Part shown: one piece after another, positions 1-8,081 of the stretch
How positions within the stretch are numbered: position 1 is the first letter of the stretch
How the letters are laid out: each line of letters begins with the position of its first letter
Virus record (IMG/VR): IMGVR_UViG_3300022827_000018
Location: 1 to 40,962 of that record
From: a virus
DNA: 40,962 nucleotides
Reading direction: 5' to 3' (one strand)
Notes under the pieces: model-generated
The model's input: only the letters and a program-made list of their open reading frames with translations
Told to the model about the DNA's origin: nothing
Databases searched by the model: none
Program-made: the position numbers and the translations under genes

Positions 1-1118
1 TCTGTGTAATATAGATTAGTTAAACCTTCGGATATTTCATCAGTATTATCCTTTGCCGCAACAGCAGATGTTACAAAGGACTCTGTTGCATAATCGTTAG
101 TTGTTAAGTATGTACCAACTCGCGCATCTGTGTAATATAGATTAGTTAAACCTTCACTCAGATCGTCAGTATCGCTAGAAGCAAGGTCAGTATTAAAATC
201 AGAAGTTTTGTAAGTAGTAACACCCAACTCACCAGTAGCAGAGTTGTATGTTAGATCACCAGTTGCGCTGATAGCACCTCTTGAGCGTGCTGCTGTGTAG
301 TATAGGTTTGTAGTACCTTCACTTAGATCGTCAGTATCTTTAGTACCAATCCAAGTATCAGCAGTTGATGTAAAATCAGCAGTCGATAACTTAGTAGCAA
401 TGGAGTTGGTAATTGTTGTGCTAAAGTTAGCATCATCACCAAGTGCCTGAGCAAGTTCGTTCAATGTATCTAATGCAGCAGGAGCACTAGAAACTAGGTT
501 AGACACTGCTGTGCTAACTGTAGTGTCTACATATGTTTCAGTTGCAAGGTCAAGCGCGGTTACTCTTGCATCCACTCGTGCATCTGTATAGTATAGGTTT
601 GTAGTACCTTCACTCAGGTCGTCAGTATCTTTAAAGGTAAACGCAGAGTCGAAATCTGTTTGACTAAAACTATCACCTGGAATCCAAGTAGAAGTTGCGT
701 TATCCCAGATAAGTGCCTGACCATCTGTCGGGGGTGTGGTGGTTAAGTCTACGTCGGTTAAGTCGTTCAACTCTGTAGCAACAGCGGCAATTGCAGTACT
801 AATTAAAGTATTGACTTCAACTCGAGTTGGTGAGTTTACAAGTGCAGACTCAATTTCAGTAAAAATTACAACTTCTACGCCGCTTGCAACACCAGTATCT
901 AATACGACTGAAGTAGAACCTACTGTGTATGAATTTGGTTCTAATAGAAGTCCATTCAAGTATACCAATACTTGTGAACGCTCTAGGGATACAAATAGTT
1001 TAGAATCATTATCAGTACCAGAAAATACGGTCTGCCCAGATGTAGATGTATAAGTGTAAGTATCTCTCTTAGTTTTTAAGAGAATTGTTTCTGGTGAATT
1101 ACCAATATACTGTGCCAT
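1..1118 (-). CDS. Repeat-rich tail fibre protein (C-terminus outside the window)
   Basis: The frame is open from an ATG at 1118 down to the window edge, so about 372 N-terminal residues are visible and the C-terminus is missing. The start MAQYIGNSPETILLKT is of a kind seen at the N-terminus of fibre proteins in marine T4-like phages. The rest carries at least four copies of a DDLSEGTTNLYYTDAR motif (near 3-44, 126-170, 288-335 and 578-633), a common spacer repeat in such fibres, separated by Thr/Ser/Asp-rich beta-type sequence. Role: virion surface, probably receptor binding or a fibre shaft. It is the last visible gene of the leftward fibre operon and begins 1 base after the preceding stop. 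Which fibre it is cannot be decided because the receptor-binding end is not visible. Confidence 0.85.
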   Translation of the reverse strand, partial: MAQYIGNSPETILLKTKRDTYTYTSTSGQTVFSGTDNDSKLFVSLERSQVLVYLNGLLLEPNSYTVGSTSVVLDTGVASGVEVVIFTEIESALVNSPTRVEVNTLISTAIAAVATELNDLTDVDLTTTPPTDGQALIWDNATSTWIPGDSFSQTDFDSAFTFKDTDDLSEGTTNLYYTDARVDARVTALDLATETYVDTTVSTAVSNLVSSAPAALDTLNELAQALGDDANFSTTITNSIATKLSTADFTSTADTWIGTKDTDDLSEGTTNLYYTAARSRGAISATGDLTYNSATGELGVTTYKTSDFNTDLASSDTDDLSEGLTNLYYTDARVGTYLTTNDYATESFVTSAVAAKDNTDEISEGLTNLYYT

Positions 1119-1119
1119 A

Positions 1120-1455
1120 TTATGAATGCTCCATTACACTAACGATTGTATCTACTGAGTTTGCATTGTTTGAATACACTTCTATTGCATCACCTGTCTC
1201 TAGGACGATTTTATTACCATTCATAATCTCAATGGATCCACCCTGAGGGATAGGAGCATTCTTTACTAGAAATGCATTATCACCGTCTGCGTTATTTATC
1301 TTAACATTGATAAAAACCAATGTAGACAAAGTGTTACTTATAGTTAAACCAATAATAACGGCACTAGTGCTTGCGGGAGAAGTGTATACTGTCATCGCAG
1401 TATCTGATGCAGAAGATGATCCGTCGAATGTTTTTAATTTAAATGTATTTGCCAT
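1120..1455 (-). CDS. Small structural protein of the fibre operon, function unknown
   Basis: A 111-aa protein starting MANTFKLKTFDG. It is Ser/Thr/Asn/Val-rich with alternating hydrophobic residues, suggesting a beta-sandwich, and has no signal peptide or membrane segment. A GGGAT Shine-Dalgarno-like sequence lies just upstream of the ATG, and the gene is packed 3 bases from the preceding gene and 1 base from the following fibre gene. Position between fibre genes suggests a minor virion component or fibre accessory protein. This is inferred from context; I do not recognise a named family. Confidence 0.75.
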   Translation of the reverse strand: MANTFKLKTFDGSSSASDTAMTVYTSPASTSAVIIGLTISNTLSTLVFINVKINNADGDNAFLVKNAPIPQGGSIEIMNGNKIVLETGDAIEVYSNNANSVDTIVSVMEHS

Positions 1456-1458
1456 GAT

Positions 1459-1956
1459 TTATCCCAATGCAATTGATAATGCAATAATGTCGGACAAGGT
1501 AGCACCTTCCAACTGACTAGCTGAAAAAGATGCACCGTTGATAGTGCCATTTACTTGTAGATTATTGACTTCAATGTCCCTTGTCGTAACATTACCGCCT
1601 GCCAGGACGGAATCTAGTGTTACTGTGAATGGGGTTGCGACTGTGCCTGCGCCCAGAATGGTGTTTGGATTAACATTAACCCCACCAGTAGTTGCTGAAG
1701 TGATAGCAGAGTCTAGGTCTCCTAAGACCTCTGCCAGTGTGGAACCTAACGAGTTCGAAAATCCGGTGGTGTCAATTTCTAGAGTATCTTCAGATACTGG
1801 AGCAATTGTAATTAATTCATCATCAACGCCTTGATTGCGTTTAAGATAAATTACACCATCGTATGTGTTAAGCGCCAACTCACCATAATCGAGTTGGCCT
1901 GCAAGAGGAGCCTTTCCAGAGACGGAAGACTTCTTGTGTATAATTTTCGTTGTCAT
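1459..1956 (-). CDS. Short tail-fibre-like protein with MTD-type N-terminus
   Basis: A 165-aa protein. Residues about 1-45 (KIIHKKSSVSGKAP then QLDYGELALNTYDGVIYLK) have the GELAxNxxDGxxYxK pattern found at the N-terminus of major-tropism-determinant-type fibre proteins and many other phage fibres, usually the virion-attachment part. The remainder is low-complexity Thr/Val/Gly-rich with a VNNLQVNGTINGASF turn typical of fibre shafts. Its N-terminus resembles that of the 878-aa-class fibre encoded just upstream (KLKSSPQSGG...). An AAGG Shine-Dalgarno sequence lies about 10 bases before the ATG. It may be a truncated paralogue that occupies the same docking site, or a fibre connector. The role is inferred. 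Confidence 0.75.
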   Translation of the reverse strand: MTTKIIHKKSSVSGKAPLAGQLDYGELALNTYDGVIYLKRNQGVDDELITIAPVSEDTLEIDTTGFSNSLGSTLAEVLGDLDSAITSATTGGVNVNPNTILGAGTVATPFTVTLDSVLAGGNVTTRDIEVNNLQVNGTINGASFSASQLEGATLSDIIALSIALG

Positions 1957-1979
1957 TAGGTAAAGACCTTTGGTTGTTA

Positions 1980-2001
1980 AACTCCCCTAAAGAGGGGAGT
2001 T
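1980..2001 (-). terminator. Hairpin between fibre genes, possible terminator or processing site
   Basis: A perfect 9-bp inverted repeat (AACTCCCCT / AGGGGAGTT) with a 4-base loop lies in the 87-base gap between the 872-aa fibre gene and the next gene downstream. On the transcribed (minus) strand it is followed only by GTTTAACAAC, with no real U-run, so it may be a weak terminator, an attenuator or an mRNA-stabilising 3' hairpin. Confidence 0.55.
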
Positions 2002-2043
2002 ATATTTTAACATTACATAATATATATAAGATTTAAAATAACT

Positions 2044-4662
2044 TTAGAATGTTCCTCCATCGATAACCGTGATAGTAACTACACCAGAAGTTACTGCAAA
2101 GTTATCAACACTGAAAGAAGCAACACCCTTAACAGAAGTTGTTGCGACTGGAACAGATGCATTGATAACATTACTCGCGTCGTCGTATGTGATAGTAATG
2201 TTAGTGTGTGTGCCATTGGTGAACAATGCACCCGCAGCATCTTGAACACCTTCAACAAACAAACTATCTGTTACATCTAGTTCGATTGTAACACCAGCAG
2301 TTTCTGATCCAGAACCAGTTACTATTAGACCACCGTTTGCACTTGCTAGAGTTGCAACATAGTTACCAGTAGTATCAGTACCCAGAGCAACAGAGTTGGC
2401 CTGGATAGTTGCAGTCATACTAACATCGGCACTACCATCAAATGTCAGCGTACCAACGACATCACCAGTTAACGATATTGATCTTGTGGTTAGAAGTTTA
2501 GTAGCAGTCTCAGCAGTACCAATCAAAGCACCTATGACGTTTGCCTGCAAAGAAGCAATATTTAACGATGCATGATTTATGTCAAGTATGTTACCGTCGA
2601 CATCAATGTCAGGAGTATATCCATCAAATAGGTAGTATACACCATCTGCAGCATGACGAACCAAACCAGTGTGTGCATATGTACCATCATTGTAGTTACC
2701 TACAAAACCAATGTCTACAGCATTGCCTGCGGCGGCACTAGATAGGTAAATGATGGGATCTTCAACAACTAGTTGTTGAACATTAATTGTAGTAGTTTGA
2801 CCATTGACAGTAAAGTCACCAGCAATTACGACATTGCCTGTGATGTTGGTTTCTGCCGTAATTTCGACAATACCCGTGCCATTAGGTGAGATCTGAATGT
2901 TTTCGTTAGTAACAGTACTAGAAATTACATTACCATTGATATTAATATTATCAACTTGTAATTCGTTCAGTGTTGCTTTATTAGCAGCAAAGTCACCAGA
3001 ACCGTCACGAGCAACTAGAGTACTTACTGTATTAGCAGCAGTCGCGTTTGTGCCGATTGTGATATCACCAGTTGATGCATCAACCGTGATGTATGTACCA
3101 GCTGTGGCACTAGTAACACCAGTGTTATTGAAGCGAATTGCATCTGATGTAGAATCAACGTCGACGTTTACACCATATCCAGATACGAATGTTAGAGTCG
3201 CGGCATTAGCAGACGAGACAGCAGTGCCGTTATCAGACCAACTAAATCCAGAGTCTGCATCGATTACAGAAACAGTTCCGAATGAGTTTGCGTTAATCGC
3301 AACAGTTCCAGCAGCAGTAATACGACCTTGTGCGTCAACTGTGAACTGAGGAATTGTAGTTGCAGAACCATACGCACCAGCAGTTACAGCAGTATCATCT
3401 AGTGTTACAGTAACAGTACCCGCAGAGAATACTGAGGTTAAAGCTGTTCCACCCGCAACGGTTAGTGTAGCTCCGGTTGCAATATTACCAGTTCCAGTAT
3501 CACCAGCAACAGTTACATTAGTAGAAACTGTTTGTGTGGTTGCACCTGTAATACGACCTTGCGCGTCAACAGTTAGTACTGGAATAACTGTAGCAGAACC
3601 GTATGAACCAGCGGTTACAGCAGTGTTGTCAAGTACAATTGTAACTTCGTTATCAGTTACAGCAGTTGTTATGCCAGTGCCACCTGAAATGGTGAAAGTA
3701 TCGTCTAGTAGGTTGACTGAGTCTGTTCCACTATCACCTGCAATGTCAAGTACTGTAGCAATGCTAACTGTAGATGCACCAGTAATACGACCCTGTGCGT
3801 CAACTGTGAATTGTGGAATAGAAGAAGTTGACCCGTATGTTCCCGCTGTTACCGCAGTATTATCAAGGTTGAAAGTAATTCTATTACTAGTTGTTACTGA
3901 AGTTAATCCAGTTCCACCAGTTAAGGTTAATGTCTCGTTTAATAGATCAATACCCTGCGTTATTGCATCATCGCCAGTTACAATTAAAGTTGTAGCAATG
4001 TTAGTTGTACCAGCAGTTGTGATACGGCCGTCAGCGGCAATTGTGATGGTAGGAACCGCAGTTGCAGAACCATATGTACCAGCACTAACACCAGATGCAC
4101 TGATATCAGCAACACCAGATGCGTTAATAGTGATATCACCGCTTAGTGCGCGGTTGATCCACTCGGAGGTAGCTGCGTTGTATACTAGAATGTTACCAGC
4201 AGCAAGTGTACCAAATGTTACATCGCTAATATCACCCAATTCAATGTTTGAAGCAGAGTTATCGACATAGTTCTTAACTGCAAGAGCAGTCGGAATTTGA
4301 TTATTTGCAGAGGCACCATCAATTGCAGTTGATACCGAGTTTAATATCTGACCAGCACCACCTGATGTAGTTAACTGTAGTGCTCCAGTGATAACCTTAT
4401 CGATATGACTGTTAGAGTCAACCAATAGAGCAGAACTTGCTGTCAGTACACCAAGGTTGTGATCTAGTCTAGAAGTAAAGTAAGAACCACCGATCTGAAC
4501 AGCGGTTGTTCCGCCAAGACCAGCGCCGTCGTCTTTACCTAACCATAAAATACCATTGGAGAACGTATACGCCGGTTCTGCTACCTCGAGTGTATTGTCT
4601 AATGGTGCTGATGAGCCACCCGATTGGGGACTACTCTTTAGTTTGATTATTGTTCCGGCCAT
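2044..4662 (-). CDS. Large tail fibre protein with tandem QGRIT repeats
   Basis: An 872-aa fibre starting MAGTIIKLKSSPQSGG at 4662. An ATG six codons upstream is also in frame, but GGAGGT lies about 10 bases before the 4662 start and overlaps the upstream ATG, so 4662 is preferred. After a docking-like N-terminus come four tandem copies of an AGTYGSxxxIPxxTVDAQGRIT unit (period 77-79 residues). Next is a segment with DFTVNGQTTTINVQQLVVEDPIIYLSS-type wording, shared by many marine phage fibres, then SISLTGDVVGTLTFDGSADV-type repeats also present in the 971-aa fibre. It ends VITVIDGGTF. It is a virion surface fibre. A hairpin follows it. Confidence 0.9.
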   Translation of the reverse strand: MAGTIIKLKSSPQSGGSSAPLDNTLEVAEPAYTFSNGILWLGKDDGAGLGGTTAVQIGGSYFTSRLDHNLGVLTASSALLVDSNSHIDKVITGALQLTTSGGAGQILNSVSTAIDGASANNQIPTALAVKNYVDNSASNIELGDISDVTFGTLAAGNILVYNAATSEWINRALSGDITINASGVADISASGVSAGTYGSATAVPTITIAADGRITTAGTTNIATTLIVTGDDAITQGIDLLNETLTLTGGTGLTSVTTSNRITFNLDNTAVTAGTYGSTSSIPQFTVDAQGRITGASTVSIATVLDIAGDSGTDSVNLLDDTFTISGGTGITTAVTDNEVTIVLDNTAVTAGSYGSATVIPVLTVDAQGRITGATTQTVSTNVTVAGDTGTGNIATGATLTVAGGTALTSVFSAGTVTVTLDDTAVTAGAYGSATTIPQFTVDAQGRITAAGTVAINANSFGTVSVIDADSGFSWSDNGTAVSSANAATLTFVSGYGVNVDVDSTSDAIRFNNTGVTSATAGTYITVDASTGDITIGTNATAANTVSTLVARDGSGDFAANKATLNELQVDNININGNVISSTVTNENIQISPNGTGIVEITAETNITGNVVIAGDFTVNGQTTTINVQQLVVEDPIIYLSSAAAGNAVDIGFVGNYNDGTYAHTGLVRHAADGVYYLFDGYTPDIDVDGNILDINHASLNIASLQANVIGALIGTAETATKLLTTRSISLTGDVVGTLTFDGSADVSMTATIQANSVALGTDTTGNYVATLASANGGLIVTGSGSETAGVTIELDVTDSLFVEGVQDAAGALFTNGTHTNITITYDDASNVINASVPVATTSVKGVASFSVDNFAVTSGVVTITVIDGGTF
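3317..4090 (-). repeat. Four tandem fibre repeats of about 231-237 bp
   Basis: The segment beginning g(t/t)aatacgacc on the plus strand recurs near 3317, 3548, 3782 and 4019, giving spacings of 231, 234 and 237 bases. Each copy encodes AVTAGxYGSxxxIPxxTVDAQGRIT on the minus strand; the copy nearest the N-terminus (4019) is the most diverged (TIAADGRIT). This is a modular fibre shaft repeat that could expand or contract by recombination. Confidence 0.85.
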
Positions 4663-4663
4663 T

Positions 4664-4918
4664 TTACAATGAACCTCCATTTAGTTTTAAGTTAGGGCTT
4701 GCTAGTTCTGATAACACAACAAATCCACCTCTTTCAGCATCATATGTCATCAATGCTCCGGTAACCTTCTGTGTTTCTGGGATAAACACATCAGACAAAT
4801 CTGCCATGGCGATACCGCCACTAATTCCGATACTTGTTGCTTGAATATTTCTTGCAACAAATGTAGTAGCAGTTACGCTAGGGTTCGTTATAATTTTAGC
4901 GACAATTCTATCTGCCAT
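4664..4918 (-). CDS. Small conserved fibre-operon protein, function unknown
   Basis: An 84-aa protein (MADRIVAKIITNPSVTATTFVARNI...) with no membrane segment or signal peptide. Its start has a GAGGA Shine-Dalgarno sequence and a TATAAATA late-promoter box about 15 bases upstream, which supports late structural expression. It ends one base before the start of the large fibre gene. The C-terminus LKLNGGSL resembles the GG(S/T) tails of its two neighbours (IDGGTF and LDGGSSE). It could be a fibre trimerisation or attachment protein, but that is inferred from position alone. Confidence 0.7.
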   Translation of the reverse strand: MADRIVAKIITNPSVTATTFVARNIQATSIGISGGIAMADLSDVFIPETQKVTGALMTYDAERGGFVVLSELASPNLKLNGGSL

Positions 4919-4932
4919 GTATATCCTCTTTA

Positions 4933-4940
4933 TATTTATA
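4933..4940 (-). promoter_or_regulatory. T4-type late promoter box
   Basis: A perfect TATAAATA on the minus strand lies about 15 bases before the ATG of the 84-aa gene, with GAGGA between them. Phage T4 late promoters consist of this single -10-like box. By composition a few such octamers are expected by chance in the window, but the placement in a gap, just before a gene start, favours function. Confidence 0.65.
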
Positions 4941-4957
4941 CTTTATTTTCTATTAGA

Positions 4958-5392
4958 TTATTCTGAAGACCCACCGTCTAGAACATTAACTAAGTTTCTA
5001 TATTCTGTATTAGATGCACCGCCATCTAGCACTAGTGCAGTACTAACTGGAGCAGTAGTTGGGCGAGTAACCCCAGGAGAAACTTCTATCTGACCTTCTA
5101 CCACACGATATACAACCGTATCAGGAGATATTACTTCTACATCGTACACATACCTTCCAGGTTTGATTGTAGAAGTAGTGGCAGCAGATAATTCAATCTG
5201 GGCGATACCATTAGTAGCATCAATTATGTTTGCAACAAAATCAATTGCTTTGGTAGAAGAATAACTTTTTCTCATCTGAGCACGGATTTCAAAATCAGCA
5301 ATGCTGAATGCCGCGCCAGTGCCGCCCTCCAAATTAATGGTAGACATGAAGTCGGTGCCTTGATCTACAAAGAGATTTGCGTATACAGCCAT
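4958..5392 (-). CDS. Baseplate/fibre adaptor-like protein (BppU-N-like fold suspected)
   Basis: A 144-aa protein: MAVYANLFVDQGTDFMSTI, then an Ig-like beta pattern with an AQMRKSYSS..AIDF segment, IKPGRYVYDVEVISPD and VYRVVEGQIEVSPGVTRP. This alternation (inactive, IRAQ, GRYVYD, V.EG.v.v.pgvT) is typical of the upper-baseplate BppU N-terminal-like domain that anchors adhesins in many tailed phages; the family assignment is from memory of the pattern. The C-terminus carries two copies of LDGG(A/S)S (VLDGGASNTEYRN, NVLDGGSSE). An AGGAA Shine-Dalgarno sequence and an upstream TATAAATA box support the start. It is the first structural gene downstream of the radical SAM island. Confidence 0.7.
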   Translation of the reverse strand: MAVYANLFVDQGTDFMSTINLEGGTGAAFSIADFEIRAQMRKSYSSTKAIDFVANIIDATNGIAQIELSAATTSTIKPGRYVYDVEVISPDTVVYRVVEGQIEVSPGVTRPTTAPVSTALVLDGGASNTEYRNLVNVLDGGSSE

Positions 5393-5426
5393 CTAAAAAG
5401 GTTCCTAATTATTGTTCGATATGTAG

Positions 5427-5434
5427 TATTTATA
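5427..5434 (-). promoter_or_regulatory. T4-type late promoter box
   Basis: TATAAATA on the minus strand lies about 35 bases before the ATG of the 144-aa adaptor-like gene, in the 50-base gap after the last island gene. It would let the distal fibre genes be transcribed independently of the upstream island. Confidence 0.65.
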
Positions 5435-5442
5435 CATTTTAA

Positions 5443-5847
5443 TTATTCAATCATGAACTCTTCTAAAAAATACTCTCTAACATCTGGAACCATACCGGAG
5501 GTCATATCAAACTGATAATTTCCAATTTTTTCAAGAATTTCATCATAAATCTCCGGTGTATCATTATAACAAGTATAATATGGATCATTTCCAAACAAAA
5601 GATCCGGGTCACTTAAATACTCCAAAGGGTCTCCACCAAATTCTTCAGATATCCACTTAGCATAACATATACCTACCATATAACTTTTACTAGGATATAT
5701 CCACCCAATGTCCCTTTCAAAGAAATATCGTACCGCATCATCAACAATGTTTTTAGTTATAACAACTTCTTTATCATTTAAGTCATCAGAGTGTTCTTTA
5801 TTGAGTCTATGATATATTTCTTGTCTAATTTTCCATTCAGCAATCAT
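5443..5847 (-). CDS. Unknown acidic protein at the end of the radical SAM island
   Basis: A 134-aa acidic protein starting MIAEWKIRQEIYHRL. An in-frame ATG at 5856 is also possible, but an AAGGA Shine-Dalgarno sequence overlaps that codon and sits about 10 bases before 5847, so 5847 is preferred. It contains many aromatic and acidic residues (YFFERDIGWIYPSKSYM, DPLEYLSDPDLLFGNDPYYT) and no recognised motif, signal peptide or membrane helix. It overlaps the end of the 2OG-oxygenase gene by 11 bases, so it is probably translationally coupled to it, and it is the last gene before a late promoter box. Function unknown; it could belong to the island or be an unrelated small phage protein. Confidence 0.7.
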   Translation of the reverse strand: MIAEWKIRQEIYHRLNKEHSDDLNDKEVVITKNIVDDAVRYFFERDIGWIYPSKSYMVGICYAKWISEEFGGDPLEYLSDPDLLFGNDPYYTCYNDTPEIYDEILEKIGNYQFDMTSGMVPDVREYFLEEFMIE

Positions 5848-6424
5848 CGCTATCATCCTTATTATAAATTATCAAGTCTACCGGAATCGCAACTCTTAAC
5901 TGGCCAGATGAAAATGGATTCACAGAGTGGTATACATACCCTGGAAATACTACTACATCACCTGTCTTTGGTTTATAATGCAATGAATTAAACGGTTCTT
6001 GAAAATCCTGCATATAGCCCCTATTCGCATTTGATCTTGGATCATTTAATACTAACTCCCCACCTTCATCGTCACACCTTGCAAAAATATAAAATACTGA
6101 TACAAATGGGGCTCCAGAGTGATTATGTGTAGTTAGACCCTGATTAGGATTACCGTTTATCCAACCCTTATATGATATACTATAATCATTTAAATTTTTA
6201 TTCAATGCTTGATCAAAGTATTGAGAGAATATCGCATGGACCTCTTGTTTAAATTCTTTTATTACCAACTCATCAGAATTAAAAAGATTATCATTACCAT
6301 TAGTAAACTTATGTAAACTACCATTCTCTAATAATAAATTTAAAATCTTATCACATAATTCTTCACTTATTGAAGTTTTATATAATGGGGTAGGATATAA
6401 ATTGTTGATCCCTTGTTTTATCAT
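5837..6424 (-). CDS. 2OG-Fe(II) dioxygenase, prolyl-4-hydroxylase type
   Basis: A 195-aa protein with the layout of the 2OG-FeII_Oxy_5 group common in marine phages. It starts NLYPTPLYK, has an H100-N-H102 triplet in LTTHNHSGAPFVSVFYIF, then GGELVLNDPR, then GDVVVFPGYVYHSVNPF (H166) and R177 in QLRVAIPVDL. H100 or H102 and H166 would bind iron and R177 the 2-oxoglutarate; these are positional readings. Such enzymes hydroxylate protein or small-molecule substrates. It ends DDSDDC. The gene overlaps the downstream unknown gene and lies 63 bases after the last radical SAM gene, so it is plausibly part of the same modification pathway. Oxygenases of this type are also frequent in T4-like phages without such islands. 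Confidence 0.85.
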   Translation of the reverse strand: MIKQGINNLYPTPLYKTSISEELCDKILNLLLENGSLHKFTNGNDNLFNSDELVIKEFKQEVHAIFSQYFDQALNKNLNDYSISYKGWINGNPNQGLTTHNHSGAPFVSVFYIFARCDDEGGELVLNDPRSNANRGYMQDFQEPFNSLHYKPKTGDVVVFPGYVYHSVNPFSSGQLRVAIPVDLIIYNKDDSDDC

Positions 6425-6487
6425 AATGTAAATATTTTTTTTAAATTATTGTAATTGTTCAGTTCTATATAACAAAGTAGTATATCA

Positions 6488-7399
6488 TTATTTGTTTTTA
6501 TACCACTCTATCAGATTAAAATATCCATTACACCCGTTGCTCATATCGTTCACATATCGGTAATGTTCAGTTAAACACTTCCCATAGTATTTACAACTTT
6601 TACATATTTCGCTTACATTAGAACGCTTTTCTTTATTAGTCCATTCAATATATTCGTTAAATGAATCTAGTTCTAAGAAATATTCATTGTCGTTTAAGTC
6701 GAATTCTAATACTGCAAACTTTCCATTTGGGGTTATGTAAATATGGTCATCGCTAAATGCGTTCCTACTACCATCTAATACATCTTCAATGTAATATTCG
6801 TTGATAAACTCAAAGTTTTTATGTACTTCAGAAGATATCCATTTCTTAACAAATTCTTCATATTCGATATGAGTTACATTAAACGAGTTCGCCTGATTTG
6901 GTGAATATGGTTTAATTTCAACACTTTGTACACTAGAACACATGTTCATTGACATTATGAGTTCATCAACATTCATGGCAATAACTTTTGGGCTTGCAAG
7001 AACTAAAACTGCTACAGGAACTGGTGATAATAATAGGTTTTGATAAACTTTATCACTCTTTTCCCTCGCATCCCAATCATAACTGACTGAAAGATAAAAG
7101 TCGTCTTCATAGAAACCATCATGTAACATGGAATAGTTAGTTACTATGTTGATTTTATCAGAGTAATATTTTTTTATAGAGCGTTTGATCTCATAGAAAT
7201 AATCTTTCCTCAGGGCACCAATTTCACCACCATATAGGTCTATATGATTAATACTTGGTATCTGTGATAATAGTTCTTCTAGTTTACTCAGTTCAATCTT
7301 TTCTTGATTTGCAAGTTGTTCTTCAGTAAGATAACAGAAGTCGCATCTAAAATTACAAAAATATGTAGGGTTTATTGATACTGTAATAGGGTTATGCAT
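6488..7399 (-). CDS. Radical SAM enzyme G, short C-terminal Cys cluster
   Basis: A 303-aa radical SAM protein. C15-x3-C19-x2-C22 (FCNFRCDFCY) would hold the SAM-binding 4Fe-4S cluster, and GGE at 57-59 (DLYGGEI) is the SAM-methionine binding motif. SVSYDWDAREK near 104-114 matches the S-x-D segment seen in the sister enzymes. The C-terminus has C266-x2-C269-x5-C275 and C290, a shorter cluster set than full SPASM, probably holding one auxiliary cluster. Between them is a TPNGKFAVLEF strand typical of SPASM-family enzymes. The start codon overlaps the end of the upstream 229-aa gene by 8 bases. It is the last radical SAM gene of the island. Substrate unknown; the 172-aa Cys-His repeat protein is the best candidate. 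Confidence 0.9.
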   Translation of the reverse strand: MHNPITVSINPTYFCNFRCDFCYLTEEQLANQEKIELSKLEELLSQIPSINHIDLYGGEIGALRKDYFYEIKRSIKKYYSDKINIVTNYSMLHDGFYEDDFYLSVSYDWDAREKSDKVYQNLLLSPVPVAVLVLASPKVIAMNVDELIMSMNMCSSVQSVEIKPYSPNQANSFNVTHIEYEEFVKKWISSEVHKNFEFINEYYIEDVLDGSRNAFSDDHIYITPNGKFAVLEFDLNDNEYFLELDSFNEYIEWTNKEKRSNVSEICKSCKYYGKCLTEHYRYVNDMSNGCNGYFNLIEWYKNK

Positions 7400-8081
7400 A
7401 AAAATATGGGAACTCTTCAGATTGTATATGTTCTATTATATTAGATTTCCACTCATTAAACTTACTGATCTCTTTCTTATGGAAGAACCGCCCAGCAAGC
7501 ATATCAAATGGGTTGAACCTAAGTTCATATTTAGAATAGTCAAATGATATCTTTGCATAATAGTATTTCTTATATTCTCGCATCAATATCATATCTAAGT
7601 CACGGTATTCTAGATCCAACTCAGTATTTATTTCATCAAATTCTCTTCTACTATATTTCATGGAACCGTTATTCTGAACAGATAGTTTTATATTTGCCAT
7701 ACTTTCAAAATATTCTACCTTGGAATCTTTTGACAATTCCAATGTAAGATCAATCAACTCCGGTATAGCGATGGTTACATAATACTCTCGCCAATGATCT
7801 GTATGCCCAGCACATGAACTAACCGGAAAATACCCCTTACCTAGTAGTGCTGATACTAATGGAAATACTCCAGACTCGATCTGACTTTCAAACCTACTAT
7901 GATACGGACTAACCGTTACCGCAACATATGGTTCATTTATATTACTTGCATATATCTTACCATTAACATGTTCATAGTTTGGACATCTATTGAGTAATAT
8001 ATCCCTATAGTCAGACTCTGATATAGTGTCTTTCTGTTGTCTATATTCTACAACTTGTTTAATTGTAGTGTTCGTTAACAT
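7392..8081 (-). CDS. Unknown island protein with SSCAGH motif
   Basis: A 229-aa soluble protein I do not recognise. The most distinctive segment is VFPLVSALLGKGYFPVSSCAGHTDHWREYYVTI, with SSCAGH at 88-93 and further His at 96, suggesting a metal or substrate site; the SSCxG wording recalls the TYW3 tRNA-modification family (SSCSGR) but the rest does not obviously match. The C-terminal half is charged and aromatic (MREYKKYYYAKISFDYSKYELRFNPFD). It overlaps the radical SAM gene before it by 23 bases and the one after it by 8, so all three are almost certainly co-translated. It may act as a partner or substrate-binding protein of one of those enzymes; that is inference from context. Confidence 0.8.
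   Translation of the reverse strand: MLTNTTIKQVVEYRQQKDTISESDYRDILLNRCPNYEHVNGKIYASNINEPYVAVTVSPYHSRFESQIESGVFPLVSALLGKGYFPVSSCAGHTDHWREYYVTIAIPELIDLTLELSKDSKVEYFESMANIKLSVQNNGSMKYSRREFDEINTELDLEYRDLDMILMREYKKYYYAKISFDYSKYELRFNPFDMLAGRFFHKKEISKFNEWKSNIIEHIQSEEFPYFYA

Noticed and set aside
736-1053. Plus-strand open frames over the fibre genes (for example 736-1053, 2897-3349, 3536-4270, 20928-21365)
   Set aside because: They lie opposite repeat-rich fibre genes with strong codon and operon support; their translations are low-complexity mirrors of the fibre repeats and lack ribosome binding sites.
6425-6487. AT-rich 63-base gap as promoter or terminator
   Set aside because: It has no TATAAATA box, and no stem-loop could be drawn; an A-run alone is not enough.
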